Notes under the pieces: model-generated
Seen by the model: only the letters and a program-made list of their open reading frames with translations
Databases searched by the model: none
Told to the model about the DNA's origin: nothing
Made by a program: the position numbers and the translations under genes
From: Branchiostoma floridae
Lineage: Eukaryota; Chordata; Leptocardii; Amphioxiformes; Branchiostomatidae
DNA: 28,675 bases
Assembly (NCBI RefSeq): GCF_000003815.2
Contig: NW_023365708.1
Coordinates: 35,332-64,006, forward strand
Direction of reading: 5' to 3'
Shown here: one piece after another, positions 1-11,000 of the stretch
Position numbering within the stretch: the stretch's first letter is position 1
Layout: every line of letters starts with the position of its first letter

Positions 1-315
1 TTACGACTTAAGTGTGATGACCCGCATTGCTTGGAGACTTACATCAATGAAACTAGCCAACCCCTGAAGGAAAGGTACAGGCAGCATTGTAGGGCGAGTA
101 CGAGCAAGTTTTCGTCGGCCATTTGGCATCATCTGAATATTCACAGCGCTCATTCGTTCTCTTTAGAGACTACAGATATTTTAGACAGAGAACCTCGTTG
201 GTTTGGGAGGGGTGTAAGGGAAGCTATTTACGAACGTATTTATCGTTCTTCTCTAGACCGTAAGGGTGGACTTAGAACTGCTCTTTTCGGTTCTTGCTAT
301 AATGTATTGAAGTAA
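1..315 (+). mobile_element. Penelope-like element, C-terminal GIY-YIG endonuclease fragment
   Basis: An open frame runs from the first base of the window to the stop at 313-315. It begins inside a Cys-x-x-x-x-x-Cys stretch, followed by ETYINETSQPLKERYRQH, the counterpart of the YIGET-RPL-xR-xxH core of the GIY-YIG endonuclease of Penelope-like retroelements (here Asn replaces the usual Gly). Further on come the family signature ILDREPRWFGRGVREAIY and an Arg-x-Ser-Leu-[DN]-Arg-x-GG end. The reverse transcriptase lies off the left edge, so completeness cannot be judged. The frame is intact through its stop. This domain normally nicks target DNA for retrotransposition. Confidence 0.8.
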
Positions 316-698
316 TTGATGGTTTTATTGATATATACACATAAATATTATGTATTTCCACAGCCGCTACACCACGTCGAGAGTTTTATTTTCCTTCCGC
401 GAGAGAAAGTAGTCCGTTCCATGACTTCGGGCGTCAACACCCCCTACAAGAAAGCTTATCGCTGGAGTTCATGGCCGTTTATCTTACTAATTTCAAGTTA
501 TTTACAATATGTTAGACTAATTTGTTACCTCTATGGATTTTTGAACCAATAGTTTACCGCTTTCCCGTCAACAATACGGCCCGAAATCGGCACGTGATTT
601 ACGTGTAATTTCCCCTCATATTTTTAACCTGTTGTATTGATGTCAAACCAACAGGAATTTGGGAGCGGAAGAAAGAGCAGACCTTGTAGTTTCTGTCC

Positions 699-730
699 CT
701 TAAAACCTAAGACTTATCATAGGTTTTAAG
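699..730. repeat. Perfect 10-bp inverted repeat, 12-nt loop
   Basis: CTTAAAACCT at 699-708 is the exact reverse complement of 721-730. It lies in the degenerate tail after the Penelope-like element. Confidence 0.7.
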
Positions 731-1174
731 GACGTAAGGCAAATGCCCCCAATCCGCGCGAAGCCATTTCATAATTTTGACTCCAGAATAGAACGCGCCC
801 GGTTTGACTTTTTCAGTAATTATCAACCCCGGATAGGTCTTCGTCCCATAGATATCAAATCTTTGACCGGAACTAAGTTTACAGTGGTTCCCTGTATATA
901 AATTCCCACTGTCAAGTTGAGATGCCAATCCGAGGTGATACAAATCTAGCTTCAAAAGTTCTAATTGACTGCCGTAGCGAACCGCGCGCCGCTTTGAGAC
1001 AGTTCTACGTTCCACGAACCCCGGGCGTCGGGACTACTTACAAGAAAGCTTGCCGCTTGAGTTTACAACTATGTATATTCAGTATTTCACCGCGTATACA
1101 ATTCTAAAGCTTCTTACTTCACTCCTATGGATTTTTAACTGATTTGTTGGGCTGTATCCTTTTGATTTTATAAC

Positions 1175-1194
1175 CTAAGATCAGTCGATCTTAG
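1175..1194. repeat. Perfect 8-bp inverted repeat, 4-nt loop
   Basis: CTAAGATC at 1175-1182 pairs with GATCTTAG at 1187-1194 across AGTC. Confidence 0.6.
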
Positions 1195-1922
1195 TGCAAT
1201 TTCAACCGCGTTTCTACCTTATGGCATACTTGAAAACAAACGGAAAATGAAGTGCACAGAAAAGTCCGAAATCTCTTCTTTCAGTAGGTATATGACATAC
1301 TTTCCATTTCGCAGTAGTAATGGGCTTTCTTCCCAGTCGCACAAGGGCACCTCATCAGAGGCATCCAAAAAAGAACGCTTCCGCCCTGGCGTCAACGCCC
1401 GTTCCACGGAGCCCGCGCCAGACCCGCACCGCTGTATTTGCGTCCTAGTTGTCATAAGACCTATGAAGCATTTGCTAATTCAGTCCGTCTCTACATTGTT
1501 TTATTCTGTTTGCATCCTTTGACAAATACTGCGGATGCACATCGGTACCGCAACTTATGTTAAAAAGCCAACTGTACTCGAATCAGCTACACCACCACAT
1601 TGCAAACCAACAGGATTTTCACATGACTTGTAGTCAAAGATTCAACGATGCTGATTCACTAGTTATAAAGGTAGAATCGAGGGCGTAATGCAAACGCCCC
1701 TAATGTGAAATTCGTCGAAATTTTTACCCCTTACGGCACCGCCATTTCGCTAATTTTACTATGTTCCAAATATGACCATGAAACTAGCTTAAAATGTTGT
1801 CAAATCGCACAAAAAAACGGATTATACGGAGAGCACATGCTGATATTGTTTTTTGATCTTTGATTTTTTTTTTCAAGAGAAAAACAGAACCGACTGAAGA
1901 GGAACTATTTCACAATCAGAAA

Positions 1923-2088
1923 ATGACCGGAAAAGCTGCCCAGGCGGAAAACAGCAGGACAAGCGGCGTCAGCGGGAAGAAGAAAAGGAGCAGCTTCTTT
2001 ATCTGCAGGTTCTTCCAGAGCGATCCGGAGGAGTTTAGGTTTCTCAAGTTCTTGTTTGGGCTGGTGTTTGGTGCCTTTCTTGGACTGG
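1923..2088 (+). CDS. DCST1: DCST1 exon 1 (start codon, first membrane helix)
   Basis: ATG at 1923 is chosen as the only in-frame ATG shortly before the conserved DPEEFRFLKFLFGLVFG. It encodes a basic, polar leader of about 30 residues and the start of membrane helix 1. The donor is GG|GTAAGT and the exon ends in phase 1. No signal peptide precedes the helix, as expected for this multipass family. Confidence 0.85.
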
Positions 2089-5000
2089 GTAAGTTTTGCT
2101 TTATGTGCGTTTTTTTTTTACTTGATGGGGAAACATTTTTACCGATATCTTAAATGCTTTGATGACTTCGTTATCACCATCTGACCATCAACATTAGAAG
2201 TACCTAGCAGGGTGGCACAGCGGAAGCGTACTGGGCCCATAACCTAGAGGTCGGTGGATCGAAACCACCCGCTGCTAAAAGTTTTGTTCTAATGTACACC
2301 ATTTCGGTTTGTCGCTAGACTTGCTTTATTGGTAATTCATTAACTTCGGTATTATATTTCCCCTCGTCTAGTTCTACTTGTCTTAACTACCTGGCTAAAT
2401 AAAGTTTTCTATGATTGTAGCTTAGCCACATTATTCAAATGACTTTACCAGCAAATTTGCCGAAAATGGTGCAATATGAGCTAGGGAGACAGTCCACTGA
2501 AACCGATATGCGAAAAAAATGAGTTATGTAATTCATAGCCAGATTCTGTATTCCTGATAACATTTGAATTTTCAAAATATACATTGTGTACCTCTAGACT
2601 CCATGCAACACTTGCAGTAAAGACAGGTAGTATTGACCTGGCACAAACTTGGAGGGGGAAAAACAGACTTTGTAAATCAAAGACATGCAATTATTTGGTG
2701 TAACGAAAACTACAAGTTTGATAACAACACATTGTTCCTTGAACACTGGATTCGTAGCGGATTGATATATATGAATGATTTATGTAACAACTCCGAATAT
2801 GTATCATCTGATACGTTGTTTAGAAAACTTAGAGATACAAGAAACTGGATGAGTGAATTCATGAAGGTGAAAAGGGCTATAGGCTACAGCTGGGTTGATG
2901 AAGACGATCATGCTGATACAGAAACATTATATAACATTTATGAATATTCATGGTTTAATTCCTGTGTGGTTTAATTGATGTACTTACCGGTAGATACTTG
3001 TACTCAGTTAGTCTTATGGAAAATGTTATAATACCTTCTGCTCAATTCCACTGGGACACTTTATTCCCCAATTTGACATGGAGTAAGATATGTAAAGCAC
3101 AAACGTTAGATATCAAGGACAATAAACTTAGTGAATTCAACTTTTTTTCAAAATTCTCCACAGGTTACTGCCACCATGTAAACTTTTACTTCATAGATGG
3201 AAAATAATGGACACTACCGGAAATATTTACAGCCCCACATGCGAAATATATAACACAGGAAAACTACATCCACATGTTCTTTGAGTGTAACCGGCTGCAA
3301 GGGTACTGGGAACGAATAAGGAACGAATCTCTGTTTTAGATATAGGCATAGAATCTATATTACTTGGTGATGGTTCAAATCTGTACATAACTCTAGCAAA
3401 GTATGCAATATTCCTGTCATGGTCTAGATATAAAGATAATCATTTGTTACTTCATAGACACAATATCCTACAATTATTCAATGCACTATGCGATTCAGTA
3501 ATTCCAGGCAATACATAGGTCATAGCAACAAAATGTGCATTAATCATAACATGATATTGTTATACATGTACGGCATTTTGTACACTTGATTACTGCTGAT
3601 GGAATAAAATTAATTGAAAAAAACACACTTGCAATAAATATACTAAATGTTGTTTGTGTAACTAAGTACCCAGTGCATGTTGATAATCTAACCCGATGAC
3701 ACTTCCCGACAATCTGCAGTGTTTTACGTCGGTATGGTGGAGAGAATGACGTTCCCTGCGGAGGAGATGCGGTACCAGTTCGGCGGGGCCGTGGCTATGC
3801 TGATGTCTCTCGGGTACGCTCTGTCCGTGCAGGTGAGAACTTTGATAAAGTTCTGTCAACAAGGGCGGCCTCATCCACAAACTTTTATGATAGACGGTAG
3901 AGCATGGTACTCTTAATCCAAGGGTCGTGGATTCGAGCCTCCTTTTGGTATCCCGTACGTAGATTCCATGTAGACATGTATGTTCGTCTGGAAATTGCGA
4001 TCCGCGGAGCCTCTGTCTACAGAGACCACCATCAGGGTTTCTCTCAGTACTGGTAGAGTCGGCGAGAGAAATCTACCCGAGAGAAATCCTGATCACAGTC
4101 TGTAGTGGCAGTTTTAAACGCATTTTGCAAGAAAGAACGGAAGTTTTCAACCTCCATTCATGTCATTTTCTATCAATAGATTGACTTGGAAACACAACAC
4201 ATTCCTAGCATACAAACGGAATATTATCGCCACTGCTTCCAGATCGCAATCTCTACCTTGAAATATACATGATATAAATGACCTGTTCGTTCCATGCTGT
4301 CCAGGTGCGCTGTACTCTCATCCTGGTCATCCCGCTATTCTTCGGGAAGCACGGCAGGAGGATCATCAACGCGTACGCCATCACCTTCCTGATGACAGGT
4401 CCGATATTTCTGATTACCTTATCGAGCAGATAAATGACTCAAAATCTCCGACCCTGATATTCATTGCTCATTTAGATTCCTTATATATTTCTCTGGTCGC
4501 CTCCCCAATTAATAGGCTAAACCCAGCCATGAAGGGGTGCGATCAGAGAAACAAATGCCCCTTTAGATAACATACTAATGGCCAATTATAGTTGTCGTCT
4601 TCTTACGTTTCGGTTGCGTACTAGGTCCGATGGCCAACATGATGTCAAACGCCAAAGAATCCTCCCGTTCCATCAGCTGCTCGTCCGATCTCGCCTACCA
4701 ACAGTCGCTGACGGTCATGAAGTTCATGGCGGCCCCAATGATGGACGTCATGAAAGACCTCCGGGTAATAAACCAGACTTGTTTTGAAAATATCAATTTT
4801 TCTCAGTTTTCTTATGGTCATTGTGAAGGTCGATAACTAGCCCGGCTAGCTCAATCGATAGAGCATGGGACTCTTAATCCCAGGGCCGTGGGTTCGAGCC
4901 CCACGTTGGGCGATAGACATGTTTTTTATCAGTCCGGTAAAAGTTGCAATGTCAACCATACTCTAAAGTGGCAGATTAATTCATCTATCCAAGGAGGTTG

Positions 5001-8000
5001 AAAAAAGGCTTGATCTATCTTGCTGGCATATGTCAAGAACAAGCTTTATTCCTAGATCCTCTACGCGCTACGTCATACTCGACGTGAATAGAAAATCCCT
5101 GCCAGGCAGTGTCCTTTCCAAGCCGTCAGTATGTCCTTTATACTAGCAGTATAATGACTGAATGAATGAAGACCTTTAGTGTACATTTTGTCCAACAAAG
5201 CTAAGTCTAACAGGTCACAACAAAAACAAAACATGCATATAAAAGTATCACAGATAGAAGTTTGCCAAGAAGGCTACCAAGAACGTCTAACATATGTGTA
5301 CTTCTGTGTGAGTGTGGGTCTTTATGCTATGTATTTGTTGTCTATTACGACTATTTTGGCGACGCCTCAAGGGCGAGCCAAATGGTACATTCAGTCTGCA
5401 AAATATCTAGGACCTGCACAGGCATGTTTCCACAGGCATGTTTGGAATGGAAGCCTTGTGGTATGTTAAATGGAATTTGGGTCATGTCCTGACATGCGCA
5501 CGTGTCCACTGGCATGTTTCCACAGGCATGTTTGGAATGGAAGTCTCGAAGAATGTTAAATGGAATTCGGGTCATGTCCTAGAATGCTGGGATCAAGGGG
5601 GACAGCTGGGTCAGAGTAGCCTGGGATGGTTGGTAATTTTCTTGGTCCGAATCACATTTGTTAGTGAGCAGCTCAAGTCAACTGGTGTTGTTTTGTGTTT
5701 TGTATCAAGGTCAGTGATGTACAGTGTGGCTCTACTCTGACTGAAAAATCGGAGATTTAATAGACTGGAGCACATCCATCAATTCATGATACTGGACAAT
5801 AGGGAGGGAGGTGGGAGGTACATTGTGCAATCATGAAACTCGTCTAGTGGGAGTTCTTGCGTGTTTGTTTTGATTTCAACTGTATTTTGTCCCAGTTATG
5901 TTGAAATTGTATAATTACTGTATATGCATGCGCTTCATACTCATGTCATAGGAAGATTAGGTAAATGTAAACATAATTAACAATAATAATAACTTAGGAT
6001 AGCAATGAAAGTCGTCGCCATTCCATTTTGTTAGGAATTGCAAGTCTTGTTGTCCTTGGAAATACGTGACATTAAACTTACTGTGCAGTTTCTCCCACAT
6101 GTACGATAGCATATTTGTTTTGTCCTCAATACAATACAGAGTCAAGCGCAGGATCTGGACAGATCTTCTTCGGATGTGAAAAGAAAGTTTATTCCAGTCG
6201 AGAAGGAGGTAGAACAGGCTGACGAAGGAAAGACGATTAACCAGAATCAAAACTCCGAACGGAAATACAAGAAAAAAGTTGGTAATCGATGTGAAGGTAT
6301 GGCTAATTTTGTATAAAATAACATGTAAAAAGTGAAACTGAGTTATCAATTAAGTAACCAACCATGTGATGTGCTATTGAAAAAAAATAATTTGAGGATA
6401 TGTAATTTCAGTGATGCACAACGGTACTGTATTTCAGAAGAAAATGTGTAACATGTAAGCAATGTGTAAACGAAGCCGTGACTTTTCGGACTTTTGTTAG
6501 TAAAGTAGGTTATAGCGAAATTTGAAGCTAAATGTTCCGGGCGACACAGCTTTGAGTTTAACCCTTCAATTATGATCTTGACAGATTTGAAGAAGAAAGC
6601 AGTGGCGGAATGTGAGAAGCAGATGGGTATAGCATATGATGAATGCCAAGTAATCAACAGAGGATTTGTGCAAACGTTAAGAAAGATGTTTACGGGCGAC
6701 CCATGCCGTCATATCCCTAAGAAAGAGTGCAAAAGACTAGGAGGTAAGTTAAACAAAAGAGCGAGAGAGCGAGGGAGAGAGAGAGAGCGAGAGAGAGAGA
6801 GCGAGAGAGAGAGATTTACATATATGCGTTCTTGGTTTTACACGTGACGTCATTTGAAAGTGGGGCGTAAACAATACACGTCCTACTACACTTGTAGTCA
6901 TTGGTTTTTATCAATGTTACTGATACACGGACTGCAAGCTTCCTTTATCTGTTTCAGACCCATGTGGGTTATCAAACTATCGCCACGTCCCCAAGACAGA
7001 TTGTCCTGGGTATGACATATCTGATGCTCGTGAAGGTGTCACCCTCAAGGCCTGTGCGAGAGCGTGCTGTGAACAGAAAGAAAGATGCCAGTCGTTTCAG
7101 TACAACATTTGGAAAGCCTGCTTTTTGAAAACCAGGCGCTGCACAGATCGGCGGAAAAAAAATCATGATGGGGGGAACATGTACGATCGGTTACCAGGAC
7201 GTATACCAGGTTGGAGCATTTTTCCATCTATCAAGTACAGCATTTATCAAACAGGGAACTCAGCAACAGAAGCGGATATTGGTCTTTGATATACAATTGA
7301 TTTACAAAAGCACTTGTTATGCTTAAGCAGCCTTTACACTTCATGTGGCCACTGTCCGAATTTGTACATCGGTCAGAGCTCGCACAATTCCAAAATCGCC
7401 CGAGTATCGGCTTAATTTTTCGCTGTAAATCTGCCACCTTTACAACTGGACGTCCTATGTCCGTCCAACACAACTGATTGCATTATGTATAAATTTTTTA
7501 ATGAGATTGTACTATTCTTGGACATGGACGAAGTCAGAACTGACTATCCTTGTGGAGTGGACGGGCACACTGAGAGAGAGGGGGGGGCAGAGAGAGAGAG
7601 AGAGAGAAGAGAGAGAAAATGTTTTACCTTCCGTCTTTTCAGATCATATGTGCCAACCGGCGGACGACAATGTAGACAGCGGATTTGGGAAAAGTTATGA
7701 AAGTTCTGACGCCTCCGTCAGAGAGCTTGACAAACACTTCGACGTCGAGATGGAATACCAGGTAAAGTTTAGTCGTTTTTCGCAGGGACGCTTTCGCGGG
7801 TCATGTCCTCTTGTGCTACTTTCATTCAATTGACACGGACCCGTTGTTTACACAACGTCGCCTGACTACGCTATTGAATGTCAAACACAATGAAAATTGC
7901 GACTGAAACTTTGATCATCACAGCCCGGCTAGCATAGTCGGTAGAGCATGGGACTCTTAATCCCTGGGCCGTGGGTTCGAGCCCCACGTTGGGCGATAGA

Positions 8001-11000
8001 CATGTTTTTTATCAGTCCGGTAAAAGTTGAAATGTCAGCCATACTCAAGTGGCAGATTGATTCATCTATCTTGCTGGTATATGTCAAGAACAAGATTTAT
8101 TCCTAGATCCTCTACGCGCTACGTCATACTCGACGTGAATAGAAAATCCCTGCCAGGCAGTGCCCTTTCCAAGCCATCAGTATGTCCTTTATACTAGCAG
8201 TATAATGAATGAATGAATGAATTAAGACCTTTAGTGTACATTTTGTCCAACAAAGCTAAGTCTAACAGGTCGCAACAAAAACAAAACATGCATATACAAG
8301 TATCACAGATAGAAGTTTGACAAGAATTAGTTTTGTGCCTTACGGTTTTGTGCCTTACGGTTTTGTGTCTTACGGCCAGTCTTACGGTCGGTATTAGCAA
8401 AACAACTCATCACAATTGTGCGGGAGTTGAACGTGAACGTAAGCCGATCGCTGGCTGGCGAAAATCAGTAACGACGTAAGGTAATAGCCAAAGCTTAACA
8501 ATCTCTTTGCGGTACCCTATTAGCACCAAATACAATGACCCTATATAGCGGCCTGTCTGCCCTTTTGCGTAAAGCGTAATCAGCCGTTATGATATAATTT
8601 CTAGGTTATTGGTACGGGGACTCCTCGAGTTTTACGTGGAGTGTAATGGATGTACTGTAGTTACGGCATGTTTTCAATCATGCGATAAAAAGACCGATGG
8701 AACCAATGGGGTGAGAACGTACCCCCCGAGGCAAGGCTCGTGAAAGGAACACAGCTTATCATGTACCAGCTTCATGCAATTCAAACTTAGATTCAATAAC
8801 TCTTTAAGTTCCCTTGATGAGTCGATTGATGAGCTTTACACTCATCAAAATATCTAGGGTTGCCTCTAAGCGTAATTGGTGCTTGAATTTAGCCTGTAGC
8901 AAAACCAGCCTGCAGAATGATCATGCAGTCGCTGCCTTTTCGGAATTTAGATCAATTTAACGGCAGAGCGTTGACAGTGTCAACGTGTCAACGCTCAAAT
9001 TGATCTAAATTGTAGCCTCCCCAATACAGGCCCAAGTATAAATACTATAGTAAGAGGCTGCTTAAAATCATTTCAACTTGTCGAAAAAATCAGTACCATT
9101 GATGAGAAAAATGGATATCAGTTCGAAAGGAATTACTTTCTTGTGATTATTCTACGCACGTTAATCTGTAAGCTCGTCCACGCATGTTTTAAGAAGAGAG
9201 AAGAAGCATGTAAACTGTAGTATATGTATAGCTTTCCGATTACTTTCTATGTACCAAACTGACTGCATTTAGCCCCAATGGGGCATGAATATGCAATAAA
9301 CTTCATTGTCATTGTCATTGTTATCAAATGAGAACATCTCTTTTATTTGCTAACAGACAACGTACGGATTTTAGTATTTTTACAGCTGCACGTATCAGGA
9401 AGCAGACAGCCTAACTAGAGTTGCGGTAGCTTTCGTAGCCATAGCCGATCTCTCGTCAGCGCCCGGCTAGCTCAGTCGGTAGAGCATGGGACTCTTAATC
9501 CCAGGGTCGTGGGTTCGAGCCCCACGTTGGGCGAAGCTGATTTTTGTCTGAGACTACTACCAGTATTGGAAATATTCTAATTAGCACAGCTGAGGTTCAT
9601 CACTTAATTTTATACTAGTAATGCTGGCTCTCAGCATCACTTATATTATATACGAGTACTTCATGTGTTTACGATAATCTCTAATCTTCTTTCATGTATC
9701 CATGTACAAGGCAAGCCATTTCCCACTATTGGTTCCCCTTGTTTTTCATCCTATCCTAGATCATATCCCGACCGAAAAATCTGAACCTGAAGACAGCTGA
9801 AGACGTCGGGCTGGCGATAGACCAGGAGTTCCGCCAGAGGATGGCCGTCTTCCGATTCTTATCCTCCGCCATCAACAAGATCTTCGCCTTTCTTTTCGTC
9901 TTAACGATTCTTGCGTAAGTTTAAAATGCCCTCGCATTAGTTCTTTTGAAATTTATTGAAATTTCTTACCATTCTATAAAGTTTAAAAGAGAAATAGAAG
10001 ATGTATGACCATGTTGATAAAACTGACGTCTAAATTTTCATTTCCACTTTATTTTGATAATCCTTTGAAGCGAAACACCAGACAGCGCAAAATCCTTTAC
10101 TACCTTCTGTATAACAAATCGAAAGCGCACAAAATTACAATGGAATTGTAAGCGCAGAAACAGACTTCTCGTGTATGTTATGTGCATAACGTAGTGAAAG
10201 ATTTGGCTCTACTAGTTTGCTTTAATCTGACTTACGTATTAGTATAAAGCGCCTTATCAGAGTTATTTCATGTTAGGCTGTCCGTTTCACATTTTCTAAA
10301 CGACATCAGTCATATCACCATACATAGTAGCCTTTCACCAACTACCTTCTGTCTCTCACCAGTCCTTCATATGGGAGCATTCATAGTAGAATTCGACAAA
10401 ATGGGGGATAATTTGGTCAGGAGAGTCAGGGGGTAGTTTAAAACCATACTGTCTGTCTAGGGCAAATCCCTATAGCCAGCATAGTAAGCTATAGTCTGGT
10501 AGAGACAACACACAAAACAAATGCTTTTAAAAAAGCTGGCATTTTGCCAATGTTTGCGTGTGTGAACGTTTTTTTTTTCTTTCTAGTTATTAGAATGTCA
10601 TATGAATAGAACAGAGTAACTAAACCTGATATTGGCGCATGGAGAGATTCACATATGTGCCTGAACTGCAGCAGATCTAGACGCCACCTGTTAAAATTTG
10701 CGTGAACTGCAGCAAATTTCACTACACATTGCCTGTTTTTGAGTGAGCTCTGTTGCGGGGCATTTTTAAGTTTTTTTTTTTTAATTTTTATTTCTATTCG
10801 GCAAAAAAACGAAGCGGCGAATCCGTTAACCAAAGAAATAAATTGGTGTGGCCAAATGGATGTAAAAATTAGTATTTTAATGGATGTAAAAAAGAAAAAA
10901 AAAAGTTGAAAAAAATCTACCTCCCCGGATTCGAAGCGGGTGCATTGGTTTAGAATGCGTAAACTTTACCACTGCGCTAGTGCGAACATGTTGAAGAAAT

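Larger units (their letters stand above)
316..1922. repeat. Degenerate repeat region after the Penelope-like element and upstream of DCST1
   Basis: No gene is supported here. Blocks recur with decay: about 416-555 resembles about 1006-1135 (shared ACAAGAAAGCTT and CCTATGGATTTTT), about 640-655 resembles about 1600-1615 (AAACCAACAGGA), and about 725-780 resembles about 1680-1730. This looks like diverged duplicated untranslated sequence of the retroelement. Two perfect short inverted repeats lie inside and are listed separately. The stretch next to 1922 should hold the DCST1 5' UTR and promoter, but I recognise no defined element. Confidence 0.4.
4840..5275 (+). repeat. Segmental duplication, copy 1 (tRNA-Lys plus LINE 3' end)
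   Basis: This unit recurs at 7923-8324 with high identity: the tRNA-Lys gene, the flank beginning ATAGACATGTTTTTTATCAG, and a LINE 3' tail at about 5150-5275. Copy 1 carries an extra piece near 4990-5020 that copy 2 lacks. Confidence 0.85.

Noticed and set aside
707-1015. Minus-strand 102-codon open frame
   Set aside because: It overlaps degenerate repeats and an inverted repeat, and has no recognisable motif.
5600-5640. TAGCCTGGGATGG as a third TAGCCT MITE end
   Set aside because: No inverted partner or target duplication was found nearby.
5957-6349. Minus-strand 130-codon open frame
   Set aside because: It is the antisense shadow of DCST1 exon 5, whose plus-strand frame fits the splice phases.
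10489-10833. Minus-strand 114-codon open frame
   Set aside because: It runs through A/T homopolymers and the protein has lysine and phenylalanine runs without a domain.
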